Below, one piece after another: positions 22,403-35,600 of a stretch of 64,000 bases of DNA. Made by a program: the position numbers and the translations under genes. Each line of letters opens with the position of its first letter. Within the stretch, counting starts at the first letter, position 1. Source of the stretch: Platynereis dumerilii (Eukaryota > Annelida > Polychaeta > Phyllodocida > Nereididae); assembly GCA_026936325.1 (NCBI GenBank), contig JAPTHN010000002.1:16656142-16720141 (forward strand), given 5' to 3'. The notes beneath the pieces were generated by a model. The model saw only the letters and a list, made by a program, of their open reading frames with translations, made no database searches and was not told the DNA's origin.

Positions 22403-23689
22403 GAAGTTCGCAGACTCAGTCAGAATATAATACTATGAATATTTTCTAGAGACAAGTAAGACTCGAAAACCTTTAGGCTAGTGCCTGTAACTCCTGTTAT
22501 ACATTTCTTTTGACAAGTTTATATTTTATACATTTTTAATACTATATTTATATACATGTTTTACGTTTTTATTCGTTTTATAATTCTATTATATCGCTGA
22601 AATGTTTTTAATATTTATTCAGAGACTTTTTGCTGTCTAATATGTGTCTATAGATATACATTACATATGCTTTACAAAAAATACATTTACACAGTTTACA
22701 CATTTGATATACTTTACATGAGCTTTTGTGATAGGAATATACAATTCCACGACAAATGTATTAATGTCTGCCAAGCAAAGACATGGTAGCCTATATCAGT
22801 ATCGTTTTATTGTATTGACTCAGGTATGTAAGTTATGCTTAAAGAAAAAAAAACCTGCAAAATATATATATATTCATTGTTCAGTTTGGAAATTGTCGAC
22901 GAAACCTTAGACCAATAGTGTTTGATATTGGTCTACGGCGAAAATAAAAGGTGTTTTCCAAAAGAAAATGTAGTGTTTGTGTTGTCCTGTATAGTTAACA
23001 CACCGAAAACAAGAACCCAGGGGTTCAAAATTGAGGTGATGTAGTGTCATAAGTTGACATATCCTCTGAAAATGATCATTTCTGTGAGTGCCCTGAACCA
23101 TCTGTTAATATATTGTGTGCTAAATCTCAGAATTTTATAAAATAATCCATTTTCAAGCTGCAAAATGGCCGAGTGATATGGGAAACCTAATACATTTCAT
23201 GAAATAGGAAAGAGCTTTAATATGATGTATGGAAATGTGTGTGATCAGCCAGGTAGCTCAACCCCCTTTTTGTGGAAGGAGCTGCACATTCATTTTGGTG
23301 ACTATCGTATGATAATGAGATGAGAAGACTGGGAATCTTAGTATTCACTAATAGAATTAGCTAGATACAATCAATGGGCTCTGAAAATTTAACTGAGTTA
23401 CAACAGAAAAATTTGCATTAAACTATATGGCAATAAATATTACTTCCCAATATGTTTCACTATAATATTTGTTGAAGTTTACCAATTTATTCATTACTAT
23501 TAATTTGTGAGAAGCCAAAATTCAAGAAAAATATCAGAAATCCTAAATTTTTCCAGCTTTTGGGTGGCCAACACACAATGTGTGATGCTGCCGGTAGTGG
23601 ATCCTAGCAAGATTTAGAACGAAACCACGGTACGAATACTACATGCGAAAACTGCCACTCCCTCGTTGCAAGACCAGATTACTTGGACA

Positions 23690-23860
23690 TTGTTCAATAT
23701 TCCAATTTTTCTTACTGACATAAACTTCTTTGGGAAATTTGCCACCTAACCTATGTCAGGGAGGATAGTTGGCATTTCTGCCATTGCATTAGGTGAGTTA
23801 AAATAGGTGGCCAACTTTCCCCATGGCTTGCTAACTTTACCCCATTTTACAGTATATAAT
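23690..23860. mobile_element. Second, decayed copy of the hairpin MITE
   Basis: GTTGGCATTTCTGCCATT, then GCTAACTTTACCCCATTTTA at the right end, match the reverse complement of the copy at 19.8 kb. The left arm is badly eroded. Confidence 0.65.
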
Positions 23861-24324
23861 TTTGGTCAATGGACGGTAACAAGCACACTATTTTGAATAT
23901 ACACTTAAGGACAAAATTATAAGCCCCCCTCTTTAATTCCATTTTTCTCAGAATTGAGGTGTCACAGACCAACCATATTTTTACCTGAACTGTATTTGAG
24001 CCCCCAAAACCTAAAAGCCAAATGAAATTGAATGTGACTGGAATGTGTTCTAAGTCTAAACATGTCAAATGTGTTCTTAGGCTAAACATGTATAGATTTC
24101 TAAACACATCTTGACCTAAACACTTTGACAACATGTTCAAGGGCTAAACGTCACAAAACTTGTGAAAGAAGTGGGGCAGCAGATGTGTTTAGGATTGTGT
24201 TTAGACTCTAAACACCATTTTTAGAGTGTAAACATAGCATCAAGAAAATGCCAAATTTATGTTTTGCATGGCTTTTCAAGTTTTAATGGGATTTTTCAGT
24301 CTGGAACCAGACTGCTTCTTTTCC

Positions 24325-24525
24325 CCTTCCCCTTATTTGTAACCAAAACAATTAAAATTATTTAAATAACTGAATGCTCTCTCTTATGAAATACAGTATG
24401 CTCCCTAGGGTAAGTTCTTTCCCCATCCCCTTATTTATGTATAACAATTAAAAATGACTAGAATAATTGGATGATCCCTCCAATGAAACACAGTTATTCT
24501 CCCTAGGATGAGTTGCAAACGCAGT
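24325..24525. repeat. Diverged tandem duplication of about 98 bp
   Basis: CCCCTTATTT, AACAATTAAAA, ACACAGT or ATACAGT, and CTCCCTAGG occur in the same order twice, about 98 bp apart. Confidence 0.75.
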
Positions 24526-24905
24526 TTGCAGTCTGGGAGAATTCCGCATGAATTGGAATCATGGGGGGGGGGGGAGATAGAAAGTGAGTCCACTGGGACA
24601 CCTCATAATGATACATAGTATCCAACTTTTCATTCTATTTTGGACAAACAGACTGTAGCCACTTGTATGAGGCAGTTAGTTTAAATATTAGCAGACGACC
24701 AATGACAGTTATTTTTTTCATTTGTGCCACATGTGGTGCCATCTATACCTGTACCTCTACACAGGCTTTAATAAAGTCACCACCTTTCATCTATTATAAG
24801 CAATACTTCAAATTTTATCATGCAACATCGGGGATACATACCAGATACACAACTTCAAATCATTACTTTGAGTTTTTAGACATATTAAAAGCCTGTTTTT
24901 ACAGA

Positions 24906-25219
24906 GTTCCACCGTGGCCTAATGGTTAAGAGTGCTTGTTTGCACAACCACTGGCTCTGAGGGCGTGGGTTCTAATCCCACCCCGGAACTCAATTTAGTC
25001 CGATCCCATGGGACATTAAATGGAGGAGGGTTGTATCCAGTGTTCTATGCTGGGGCAACTGAAAGACCCTGGGCTTCCCTGAATTAATAGGGTATGTACC
25101 AGACTCACAGTCTTCTCATCTCATCATCATACGGCGATCGCCTGCCTCGATATAGCCCACTAAGAGCTACTAAGGAGCTGCAGAGGCGTAAAACACAAAC
25201 AAACAAACAAACAAACAAA
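24906..25219 (+). mobile_element. tRNA-derived SINE (family A, copy 1)
   Basis: The head resembles a class II tRNA: GTTCC pairs with GGAAC, the D-arm-like part reads GGCCTAATGGTTAAGAG, and the T arm is GTGGGTTCTAATCCCAC with a B box. A body of about 150 bp and a (CAAA)n tail follow. Flanking copies of AAAGCCTGTTT are the target-site duplication, which shows retroposition. Confidence 0.85.
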
Positions 25220-25805
25220 GCCTGTTTACAACGATTTTAAGAGAGCACTTTTGTGACAAAATGTTTGACTTGTGATTTTGATAAGTCCTGCCAAGACCCT
25301 GTTTGAAGTTCACATTCTTTCAATCAGTCTGGACATGGCTTGGGCAGGCATACTGATTTTAGTTTTGTTTGAGCTGACCTCCCATTTCTGACTGTCCCTC
25401 CACAATGGTGGAGGCTTTTGATCAGAGGGACAGGTACAGTCTGGGGATTTTTACTGGTCCTGTCGCCAGTGGTCGGCTGGGATGCCACTGTACATGATCT
25501 CCACCTTTCCTAGATGCACCTTACCTGAAGTTACCTCCAAGATCTCGCAACGATGCAAGGATCTGGATTTGTTTAGGGCCGAGGAAAGGTGGTTAAGTGG
25601 GCCCAGGGGAGCAATGGCCCATGCAGCTGCAGAAAGGTTTACCTGGCCAAGACCCCCTAATGGTTCTGCTGAGTGCCTCAAATAAGTTTATGCAACCATC
25701 TGCTGCCACTAGATGCCAGGTAGCTAATGACGGGTTCTCCACTTCGGGAATGCAAGGAGGAAGATTTATGATGATGAAGAGGAGGTAAGGAGGAGCAAGA
25801 GGAGC

Positions 25806-26046
25806 ATGGATGGATGGATGATTTGGGCTTTACGTCCTATATTTACTGGTATGCAATCAGTTGGCTAATTAGGACAGGAGGAGGTCAGGAGGACATATGT
25901 CAATGAGGTGAAGGCCAGAAGGATGAGTGAAACTACCATCCAACATAGGCCCATGCAGGTTACCCGGCAAGAGCTGGATTCGAACCCTGAACTCATCGAT
26001 TGTCAATGGCATCCCGATGTGCTTCCATTAACCTAATCCTCTCTCT
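25806..26046 (-). mobile_element. tRNA-derived SINE (family C)
   Basis: Read on the minus strand: a tRNA-like head with B box GGGTTCGAATCC, a body of about 180 bp, and a (TCCA)n tail at 25806. GCAAGAGGAG occurs at both edges and is the target-site duplication. It splits a purine-rich open frame. Confidence 0.82.
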
Positions 26047-26049
26047 GCA

Positions 26050-26219
26050 AGAGGAGGATGAAAAGCAAGAGGAGGAGGCAAAGGAAGAGGTAGCTGACAC
26101 GACAATGAAGAATGAAGATGCCAGTAAATATCAGGAGGAGGATGACAGGATTGAAGGGAAAGGAGTCCAGTCAAGCAAATTATCCCTCCAACAGAGAAAG
26201 TTTCTGAAACAAGAGCAGG
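26050..26219 (+). other. Acidic exon-like open frame, interrupted upstream by a SINE
   Basis: The frame reads EEDEKQEEEAKEEVADTTMK, then a Lys/Gln-rich end (LSLQQRKFLKQEQ) followed by GTATAC, a weak donor. Upstream the frame continues only to a stop near 25780 once the SINE is set aside. No neighbouring exon could be joined. It may be a lost or lineage-specific exon, or a purine-rich low-complexity stretch. No function is proposed. Confidence 0.2.
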
Positions 26220-26649
26220 TATACTGTCTCCATATTCCCCATGCCCTACACATCTATCCATACCCACTCCTTATTTTAGCAGTGCCAAATATTTCCAGCA
26301 GGGGAGCAATTGTGCATACATGTATGCATGTGGTAACACCTGTGGGTGGACTTCGTTTTTGAAAATAATCATGGCTGCAGGCCAAAAGCACAGCAACCCA
26401 AATGAAAAATGTATTTTGGATGTGGAAATGGTTGTGATATTTATAAATTATTGTAAGATTTGACAAGTTTTGGGATGTCTTTGAACGTTGGGAAAGGGTG
26501 AGCATTGTGCATGGTGTGGTGTTTGAGATATTTGATGGATGCCATGCAATGGAGACTAAAAGTAAAATCCCCCATAGCATGGCATGGGGGATAATTAGGT
26601 CTACGCACTCCAGCAGAGCAAATTTAGCTATCACAGTCCCATCGACTGG

Positions 26650-29414
26650 CGCCTAGTCCAACAAAGTCTGCCTCAAAACGCCTGGCGGCTGCTTGAATTA
26701 CGACAGCATTTTTCGGTCTAACTTGGGCCCATTCTCTTTCCCATTGAAGGAGCTTTCTTTAGCCATTGGCTACCATCCTTACCACAGTCAAATTCATTAG
26801 GTCAATTAATTTCTTATTATTTTATCATCATAGCTGATGTCATCAAACAATTATTTTATTTATTGATAAACGTACACAGATTTCTATGGAAACTGATACT
26901 CTATTCGAAATTCTCAGTTTTCGTTCGGGGATCCTGACATTGAAGCTTCCTTGTTGGTTTTGATTTTCTCTTTGGGTGTCTCAGAATAAGCCCTGTTCCA
27001 AATTGAAACTCTTGTTATCTCTTGCGATTCGCTGGAATTCAAACTGTGAAACTGAGAAGTCATGTTGGTTGACTCCATGACACCTCAGGGCCTCTGGGAT
27101 TTGAATGAGAAGCTTGAATCACACATATTTCCTTACTCCTTTTAAGGAGGAAACGATCGTCTTTCTGGTGGTTTTTATGTAGTTTTTTCCATAGCCTGTA
27201 GCTACTACCAATGTGCTTGATTAAAAGAGATAATTGAGTCTCAATAGACCAATTTCACTAAATGGACTGAACATTGACCCCAAATAGCTTTTTAATAATT
27301 CAACGATTGTTAATTTGCTTTTCACAAACAGTAGGTGCACTGCATACACTCTAAAGCCAAAAACACAACTTTTAAAATTTGAAGCGAAAGAACTTGCCAA
27401 AGCCATCACAGCTGAGGAGGCCGCACTTTCAATACAGGCCTATATACAGATCTATCAATTTCCTTTTTGTGCAAGTTTTAATATAGCATTTTTGAAATGA
27501 GCTTGTGTGAAGCTGGCAAAGCACAAAAACAGGCCAATGAACATTGCAAGTTTATTTCTGACTTTCTTTTTTACCCAACTTTGTCTTGTCAATCTAAAGA
27601 CAGCTTATCTTCGTATAATTTGTGAAATATATATAGGCCTGATACTGGCGGAAGTAGAAGTTATATGTAGCTCAGAAAAATTCTATGGAGTACTTGAGTA
27701 GTGAAATGATATACTCATTGATGGAGGCAGGGCAGGCAAGCTGAGACCTGCTCCTTGCTCCTTGCTTGCCATAAACAAACATTTGCTTTTAATCAGCAAA
27801 GAAAGCTGGCCTTCTGTTGCAAGCAGGCAGGGAAATGACACCACCCAGGGATGGGCGGGCCAAGGCTGGCATTGCAACCACTTACATGTTGTCATAGGGC
27901 AAGAAAAACACATGCATGTTACCCCAGTCATTAGTTCTGCTAATAGTAGATGTTTGTGAAAGAGATCTGATTTCCTTGCTTTATTTCCCAGCATTGTGTG
28001 AGCTGTGATTAAATTTCAAGAGCTCCGCCTTGCACAGGTGTCTGGTGATTCGGAGTAAGAATTCTTATTATTACAGAGATTTATATCATATATGCTTGAA
28101 AATATAGTCCATCAATGGATTTATTGGCAAAAATAGTAGTTTATAGAGGCACATGGCAAGTTCTGCCCTCCATGGTAAATTGTTGCCACTCACAAGAATT
28201 GCTTGATGAGAGAACACTCTGGGAAAGTGAGGAAGGAAGGAAAAACTAAGGTCCTTCAATGTATTCATGTTACATGTATAGCATTTACACGTCCATGGCC
28301 CATGGGATGTCATAATTTCAATAGAGACTTGACTCAGGCCTATATTACAAAGCATGTCCCCTAGATAGAATAGACATATCAACAATGCTGACACCCTGTC
28401 TGAGAAAAGACTCAAAAATATTCGAACTGTAAAAAGTAAAAGGCTACAAGCCAAACACACAAATCTCAATCTGGCCACCAGTAACTAGATCCCAGAAAAA
28501 GGGAAAACAATTCACCACAGACTGATAGGAAGCCTTTTCTCTGACAAGTGATCTTCTTGTGGCAAACACTTTTTCCAACATTTTCTTCTGGATCGATTGG
28601 TACTTTTGTAGATGTAGAATGGCAGTCAATTATCCAGGCAAGTCCCACAGGAATAGTTCCATATCCATAATAATTTTTAGCACTGGCAGTCTGGCTGCTG
28701 GCATTAGTGAAAGTATGCATGCATAGTATCTAGTCTCTTACTATATTTGTGTGATGGCATACTTTCTGAAAGCCAGACAGTGGAGCTAGGAGACTAGGAT
28801 AGTAGAGCATCGATTTTTAAAAAGCAGTCTTGAAGCACTTGGAGGACTGTATTGGGACCTGCAGGAGCTCAAGAGGAGAGCTTAACTGCTCCAGAGAAGC
28901 ATGATTACATCATCTGAGCTATACCGCCTGCGGAGGTAATGGTGGCAGTAATGGCAGCTGTTGTTATGGTCCGCGAACAAGTCAATCAGCATTGTTAGTG
29001 CAAAGTGGAGGTGCAGTTTTGACAAGTGAGCTTACCGCAGTTCATGCAGGAGGAGCAAGCCATTCCAAACCTGGGTTAACCTGCGCCCCCCTGGCCACTA
29101 TTTATTGCTTTTTAGTTTAAGGATCGCTTTGATGTGGGCTGTCTTGCCTGGAGCAGCCATTCACCTAACCAGCCATCCAAGCATCCACCACCAGCTCTTC
29201 AACTCCAGTCAGTCTTCACTGAGCTTCCATAGATCTGCATCTGAGCTCCATTCACTCATCGTCTGCTCAGCGCACGTGTTGTCTGCATTCGCGCCACTTC
29301 ATCCAACTTGGGAGCAGACGACTTTTTTCCAGTCGACTCGCGCTTGCCAGAGCTCAGTCAAAACTCAAGCTTCCTCCATTCACTTTTTGTCACGCAGCTC
29401 GGAGTAAATACAAA
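26650..29414. other. Intergenic DNA before the EMI-collagen gene
   Basis: No domain-bearing frame. The 300 bases before 29415 probably hold the 5' UTR; they contain a 100-residue frame (29105-29407) without a known domain. No TATA box is evident. Confidence 0.45.
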
Positions 29415-29629
29415 ATGCAGAGTGCTACTATGAGAGGAAGTCGTGTTTATATTACAAACAATGGGAGAACTACAGCATTTTTACCCACACTCGTATGGAG
29501 CAATGCTTTGAATGCAGTCTGGTACTTCCTCGTCATCTTTATGTTATCCAGCGCAAATACAGAGATTGTTACTGATGGAGATTCAAACTCGGGACCTGTG
29601 CATGTGGCAACGAGGTCAGCTCAACCTGG
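29415..29629 (+). CDS. EMI-collagen gene exon 1 (signal peptide)
   Basis: ATG at 29415 (a second in-frame ATG is codon 6) and donor GTAAGT at 29630, phase 2. The hydrophobic run [15 protein letters not shown] is followed by a polar stretch, consistent with cleavage near residues 47-48. The 9.2 kb intron that follows means the link to exon 2 rests on phase match and on the lack of a signal peptide elsewhere. Confidence 0.7.
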
Positions 29630-32600
29630 GTAAGTGTTAGAAGCTTTTTTTCCTCCATTTTTTTTTCTACTTTCCATAACCTTGCATTTTTTACCCCTTT
29701 TTCTGTTTTGAATTTCCCATAGAATTTTCCCTTACACACTCGATTTCCATATTATCTGGGCTCCCCTATGCCTCAGGTGTAGTCCAAAGATCAGATGCAA
29801 AATGTGTAAACACATTATAAAGTAAAATGCGTTCACTTATGGCAGAATCACGCCTGCCTGGCTGAGGTCACATTCAAGAACCAGATCTCAAGATAAAAAA
29901 GACAAATCTGCACAAAAAACCTGTCTGTGTATTTGTAAATCATAGCATCATTAATCATACATCTTGTTCTGGACAAAAACCTCTTTTGTGAGGAGTTTTT
30001 TCATCTCTTTTTTCCTCTTTTGCTGGGCACCATAATCAGTTCAGGCAGCCCCTGATTCAATACCGTTACTTTCATTCAACAGTCAATGTATTCCCTGCAT
30101 AAAAAGGACCCTGTAGATTATTTTACTCTCCTCCCCTTTCTTTTATCTGGAATAATATTTACACCTCAGGATAGTCTTGGAGATAAGATTTGTATACAGG
30201 AATTTCGTGGGACAGAAACAAGAGGCTCCTATTGGCGAATGATTGCTTGTAAATAGGATGGCCAATCTCAAATAAAATTTTTACACACGTCTGCAGCAGA
30301 TTAACCTTGAGGTAAGAATTGGCTACCTAGAGTTTAGTGCCTAAACATTTGAAAGTTACTTTTGATAAACTCAGTATTTAAAGCAAAATATGTCATGATC
30401 ATAATTATATTTAGCTTTAATTTACCACAGAGGCTTAGAGGCCATTTGATTAGTCATGATGTAATTTGATTTTATTGTATGAAACAGATTCATGCCCCTT
30501 TCAATGGTCAGATTATTTCCCCTCCCTTTTGCCACCAACAAGCAACTGTTACCAAGATACGTCTCCCAAATTAAAGTGACATTGAAACGGGGAATTATAC
30601 TTATGGTTTGACCATGCCTCATCATCAGTATCATGACTCACTAAGGGACCATTCAGAATTTATGACTGGGGGGGGGGGGTGGGAGTTTTGGCCGAGGGGG
30701 TACTAACTTTTCACATGTCTGTCAAGGGGGGTATTAATTTTTGACAACACTTCCAAGGGGGGTAAGAAATTTTAACAAAGAAAAAATGTTTAAAAACTCG
30801 CGAAAACTCATTTTATTTGGAACTTTTTACATGCAAAAGTCCGCAAAATGACGCGAATCAGTAACCGTATATATGTGTGTATTGCTTTGTATGTCGAGGG
30901 GGGGGGGTACTAAAAATATGCGTGAAACCTAAGGGTGGGGTACTAAAAATCCGCATGAAACTCAAGGGGGAGTATCAAGTTTTGACGGGAAGTTCCAGCA
31001 AAACTCCCACTCCCCCCTCACAGTCATAAATTCTGAACGGTCCCTAAGTACAATTTCACAGTGAAATGGTCCTCTCTTTCCCCATAAAAAGCGAATTATT
31101 CACTAAATGAAATCACAAATATGTAGCCTTCTACTTCTTGTTCTTCGATCCTGCTTTTGCAAATTTCCTCTTCAGAGTAGCTTTTAAAAGCAAAAGTTCA
31201 TAAAAATTACTGTTGTGGATTAATTTAAAAACAGTTTAAAACAGTCTGACATCCACACAAACCAAGTTAAAAACAAAAGCCAGGAAGATAGTCAGACTCC
31301 GCACAAGGAACACTCAGCAAAGCATGCGTACAATGCAAAGGGTACGTCCCAGTCTACAGTACTTTTTCTCCCCCTGGGTCTTGAGTGCAGGACACCACCC
31401 ATGCAGCACCAACTCAAGAATCCAAGCACCCCAGAGGGTCCCCATATCTCATAATTAGCCCTTCATTAACACACATAACAAGCATTTATAACAAAACATT
31501 TTCACAAAAATATGAACTTGCCCCCTTTCAAGAAAGAGTTACAATTTCTCTCGGTTATAATTTACAGAATGATAATTCACTTTAATTGAGTTAAACACCT
31601 TTGCACTTTCCGGTGAAAAATCATCCCAGTGCAATTTTAAGAATGAAAAGCAAAAAAACATCACCCGTCTCCATTTTTTTTAAATCTACAGATTTCTTCT
31701 CAACGTGATAACACTTGGAGATATTTTTGTTTCAGCTTATATTTTCGAGAAGCTGAGAAGTTGAAAAAAGGACAAAAAACTGAAAAACAAAGATGTTGTT
31801 GATAGGTTTCTCAGTACAAACCCAATGAGGTATGCTAACAAAATTGCTACCAGTAGTTCATAAAAGCTCAACTCATTGTCAAAGTACTAAACACTTCATT
31901 AGCATTGTCAAACCAAGTTGTAAAGTCTGGTTTATCATTACCGATTTTCCAAGTAAGGGAAGCTAGGGGAGTATTGTGATTTTTACTGGTATTGTAAATT
32001 CATGACTATTTAGAACTTCATATGATAAAAAAATTATGTTATGAACTTGTGATAAAATGTTCCATAGAGAGTAGCATGGGGCAAGAAGCTCCAGTTATGG
32101 AAAATGCCCCTTGGCGAAGTCTGATGATCATGAATAATAGGTCAAATGTCAAACAATATATTGAAGTTAAAGGGGGCTTCACCCCCCCCCCCCCATGCTC
32201 CTCTAGACCTCTACTGAATTAAAAAAGAACAGTGTGTAGTAAGCAATATGATATTGCTAGCATGGGCATGAGTATAACTTATAGATATCTGTTATTTCTT
32301 TTCCCAATCAGTTTCTAAAATGATTATCGCTTTTCAGCCGACAAATTCTCCTTTATTGCTATTGATAGAGGATTTTGATACATCTCTTATAAGTCATTGA
32401 TCATTTCATTTCTTTGAAATATTTAGGCCTATCAATTTCAAAAACATAAAAATTTCAAAACATAAAAGTTAAGTGTAGTTGCTCTCCACAAATGACATTG
32501 AATTGGCAAATATAATAAAGTCATGATGTAAAAACGAAACAAGAATACAATGAACATTTTTTAGCAGATGCTTCTTGATACATCGTGAACAGAAAAAATA

Positions 32601-35600
32601 ACATAATTTTTTGCCATCACAAATGGCAAGCCATATCATTATCAATTGAACAAGCACAAAATTGCAACTGCACTGTTTCTGAATAAGGATAAATTCATTT
32701 TATCTGCGGAAACCGCATAGTTCGAACATCAGCACAGTCTCTGCCAGACCGATCTAATATGTGATCAGAAGGCACATCTATAGTTTCTTTTTTAAAATGC
32801 ATCCCAGTACAATGATGCATATCAGGCATCCATATGCAGCAGCTTTGTAGGTTGTCCAATTATTGTACAATTATTCAAATGAAACGTTGACCATGTTTCC
32901 AAACAAATCGATCACTCCGGCATTGATTCCCAAGATTCTTCTTTTTTCTAAACGCAACACACTAGTATGACTTCAGCTTATTTCTTGTAAATGCAACCAA
33001 TTATCTATATTGACTATGGTTGTTATATTTCTGTGTCCCATGTTAGAGGTTTTGTAGAAGGTACATTCGCACCATTGCCATGAGTGCCATTGTAGTAAAA
33101 ATAAGTTCTAGTCAATAAATTGGACACAATTTTCCAAAAAAACAATCACTGAAAGTTCTTATTTCTGAGATGAAATGACCCAACATGTCTGTAGCAATGG
33201 GAAGCACATGGAGGGCATACCATGACATTGCGATGAGGGTGGGGGGCTAATTTATATGTCTGTGTGTACAGCAGAATGGCAACACCAGCATGGCTACACA
33301 AGGATGGCAACTCAAGGAAGCACAGGGCAACTATAGCTAACTATTGGTAATGTGAAATTGTTAGAATATCATGGTAAAACGTACGCCAACTCGCAGTAAA
33401 CGCGAAAGTTGTTAATGACATTTGAGTTAGATCTATGATTTATGATTTGCTGAAAAATATTTCTAAATTAGAAAAAAAAGTTTTCGACTATGCGAACTCC
33501 TATCCGACTCCGTAGCGTTAGAAGCATCGTTATTTAAGAAGTACTGTAGAATTTTGATATTGAATTGTTACAACAAATGTTTAACAGTGTTGTAACTGTG
33601 GTTGTACTCATGTTGTTGGGGCTATAGTAGGGGAAGCTTGGGAGAGTTGGGCCGCAGGGAGGGTTGGGCCACCCTGATTTTTGAGGAAACAAAAAATTTT
33701 TTGAGAAAGCTGCCGCCACCAAAATTTTATAAAAATAAAAATCTTTCAATGGATGTAACATTTCTGGCTAATTTGCCTGTCACGATCTTTAGAGAGAAGA
33801 AAATTCAAATTTGGATGAAAAAAGGAAAAACTGAGCCATGTTACGAGTTTTTAATTGTCTGTCAGACAACAAGGACTGAGAAAATTTCCTATGGCATGCT
33901 TGGTAGGCTTGACTATTCAGTTGTTATTAACATATTTTGGAAAATTATCAGACAACCGGTTTTGTCATAATTGGGATTTAGAGGAAAATGGTAGAATGGG
34001 GGAGAGTTGGGACAGTGCTAATACTCTCCCCACATGTGTTGCATTTACTCAGATTTATTTTTATTAAGACAGAAGAACTTGTCTAGAGCAATTTTTAACA
34101 GAGATTGAATATTTTTGGCCTTAATAATTATTCATAGTCTAATAAAATTAGATATCAGGAAATCTAGATGGGGAGAGTTGGGCCATCAGGCCAAGACTTA
34201 AGTCTGACAGCAAACTAGAGTTGCAAGAGGCCTCAATTCAGGATTAGCGACTTCATTGACCACCACACTTCAGGTTAAAAATATCATGGCCTCAAGTACA
34301 GCTTAACCGAACCGGATATATTGCAATGGCCCAAGTCTCCCTCCTGAATGGCTCAAGTCTCCCACTTGATGGGGAGAGTTGGGCCTAACTTTTTCCAATT
34401 TTCATGGGGCTGTAGCTCATATGTTCTTGGGCAAACATCAATGCAAACCTAAAGATATTTTTCTGAAATATTTCAAGATACAATACATGCATTAAGCATG
34501 TTTATATAATCATTACTGTTAACAGGAGGTGCAAGAATGTAAAAAGTGGCCCAACTCTCCCAAGCTTCCCCTACTAGTAAAACGTTCAGGTGGTTCCCCT
34601 GCTTGGTCCTGACTGGCACCTTGAGCGAATCCTCGTGCTGCTAGCAGCTACATACGGGTAATTGGCAAAGGGGTGTCAGACACAATCCCAGAATGCACCA
34701 GAGTGCTTAGCCATTCCCTGGGGGTAAAAAGGTAATTAGGGTAGCAGTGGGAAAAACAGGGCAAGAAGGGTTGCTAACAATGCCCACATGTCACCCTTTA
34801 TTTTTCTTCCTGGCTTTTTCTGAACTGAGGATCACCTGTATCTGCTGAAACCCATCATTCTTGGGTGACACAAACACAAAACATTGTCTTCACTTGTTTT
34901 TTGTTTCCTTCCAGTTTGCAAAAACATTTTTCTAAAGACTCAAGAGAAATATTTGATTACCTCAGGAGGTGCCACCCTGGTATTTTCAACGAAGAGTGAG
35001 AGAACAGTTTCAGGTTTTTCAGATTTCATTTTTGAAATTGCATAAATTGTCAAGTTTAAACATTATATTGAAACCGTTTAACAACAGACTTTCACTGAAT
35101 GTCACAGAATTGAGTAGTGGCTGGCCATTACAACTTCGTACTGTATCATTTTAAACACATCCTTGCCAAATTCATGAAAATCTCTATTCCTTAAGAGGCT
35201 CCAAAGCAGGGCTTCGGAGTCGGGTTGTAAGTGAACCGACTCCGACTCCCGACTCCTTTGGCTTTCTGAAAAGCGACTCCGACTCTGACTCCTTGGGTCT
35301 CCTGAATTACGACTCCGACTCCCGACTCCGCTTAACGGCATTATTGCACATAAAATATTACGTGGTTAACAAGGGGAAAGCGTAATTCTGCAAAGTTTTA
35401 TGGGATTTTGCACCTGTATACTTGTTTAGAAAGTTTAATGTATAATTCGGGATTAATTTCACATTTTTGTAACTTTGTTTTTGTAAATTATATTTATTAC
35501 TTTGAGGAGTCAGGAGTCACCAATTTAATTTTCGACTCCGACTCCATCTGAAAATCTAAATTCGACTCAGACTCTGACTCCAACCAAAAACCTCCAACTC

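Noticed and set aside
24906-24990. A possible functional tRNA gene
   Set aside because: It is followed by a SINE body and tail, has target duplications, and has an anticodon arm that does not pair properly.
27345-27460. A peptide resembling part of a RasGEF domain (LLKFEAKELAKAITAEE)
   Set aside because: It is short, has no donor site after it, no neighbouring exon with matching domain sequence, and the match is from memory only.
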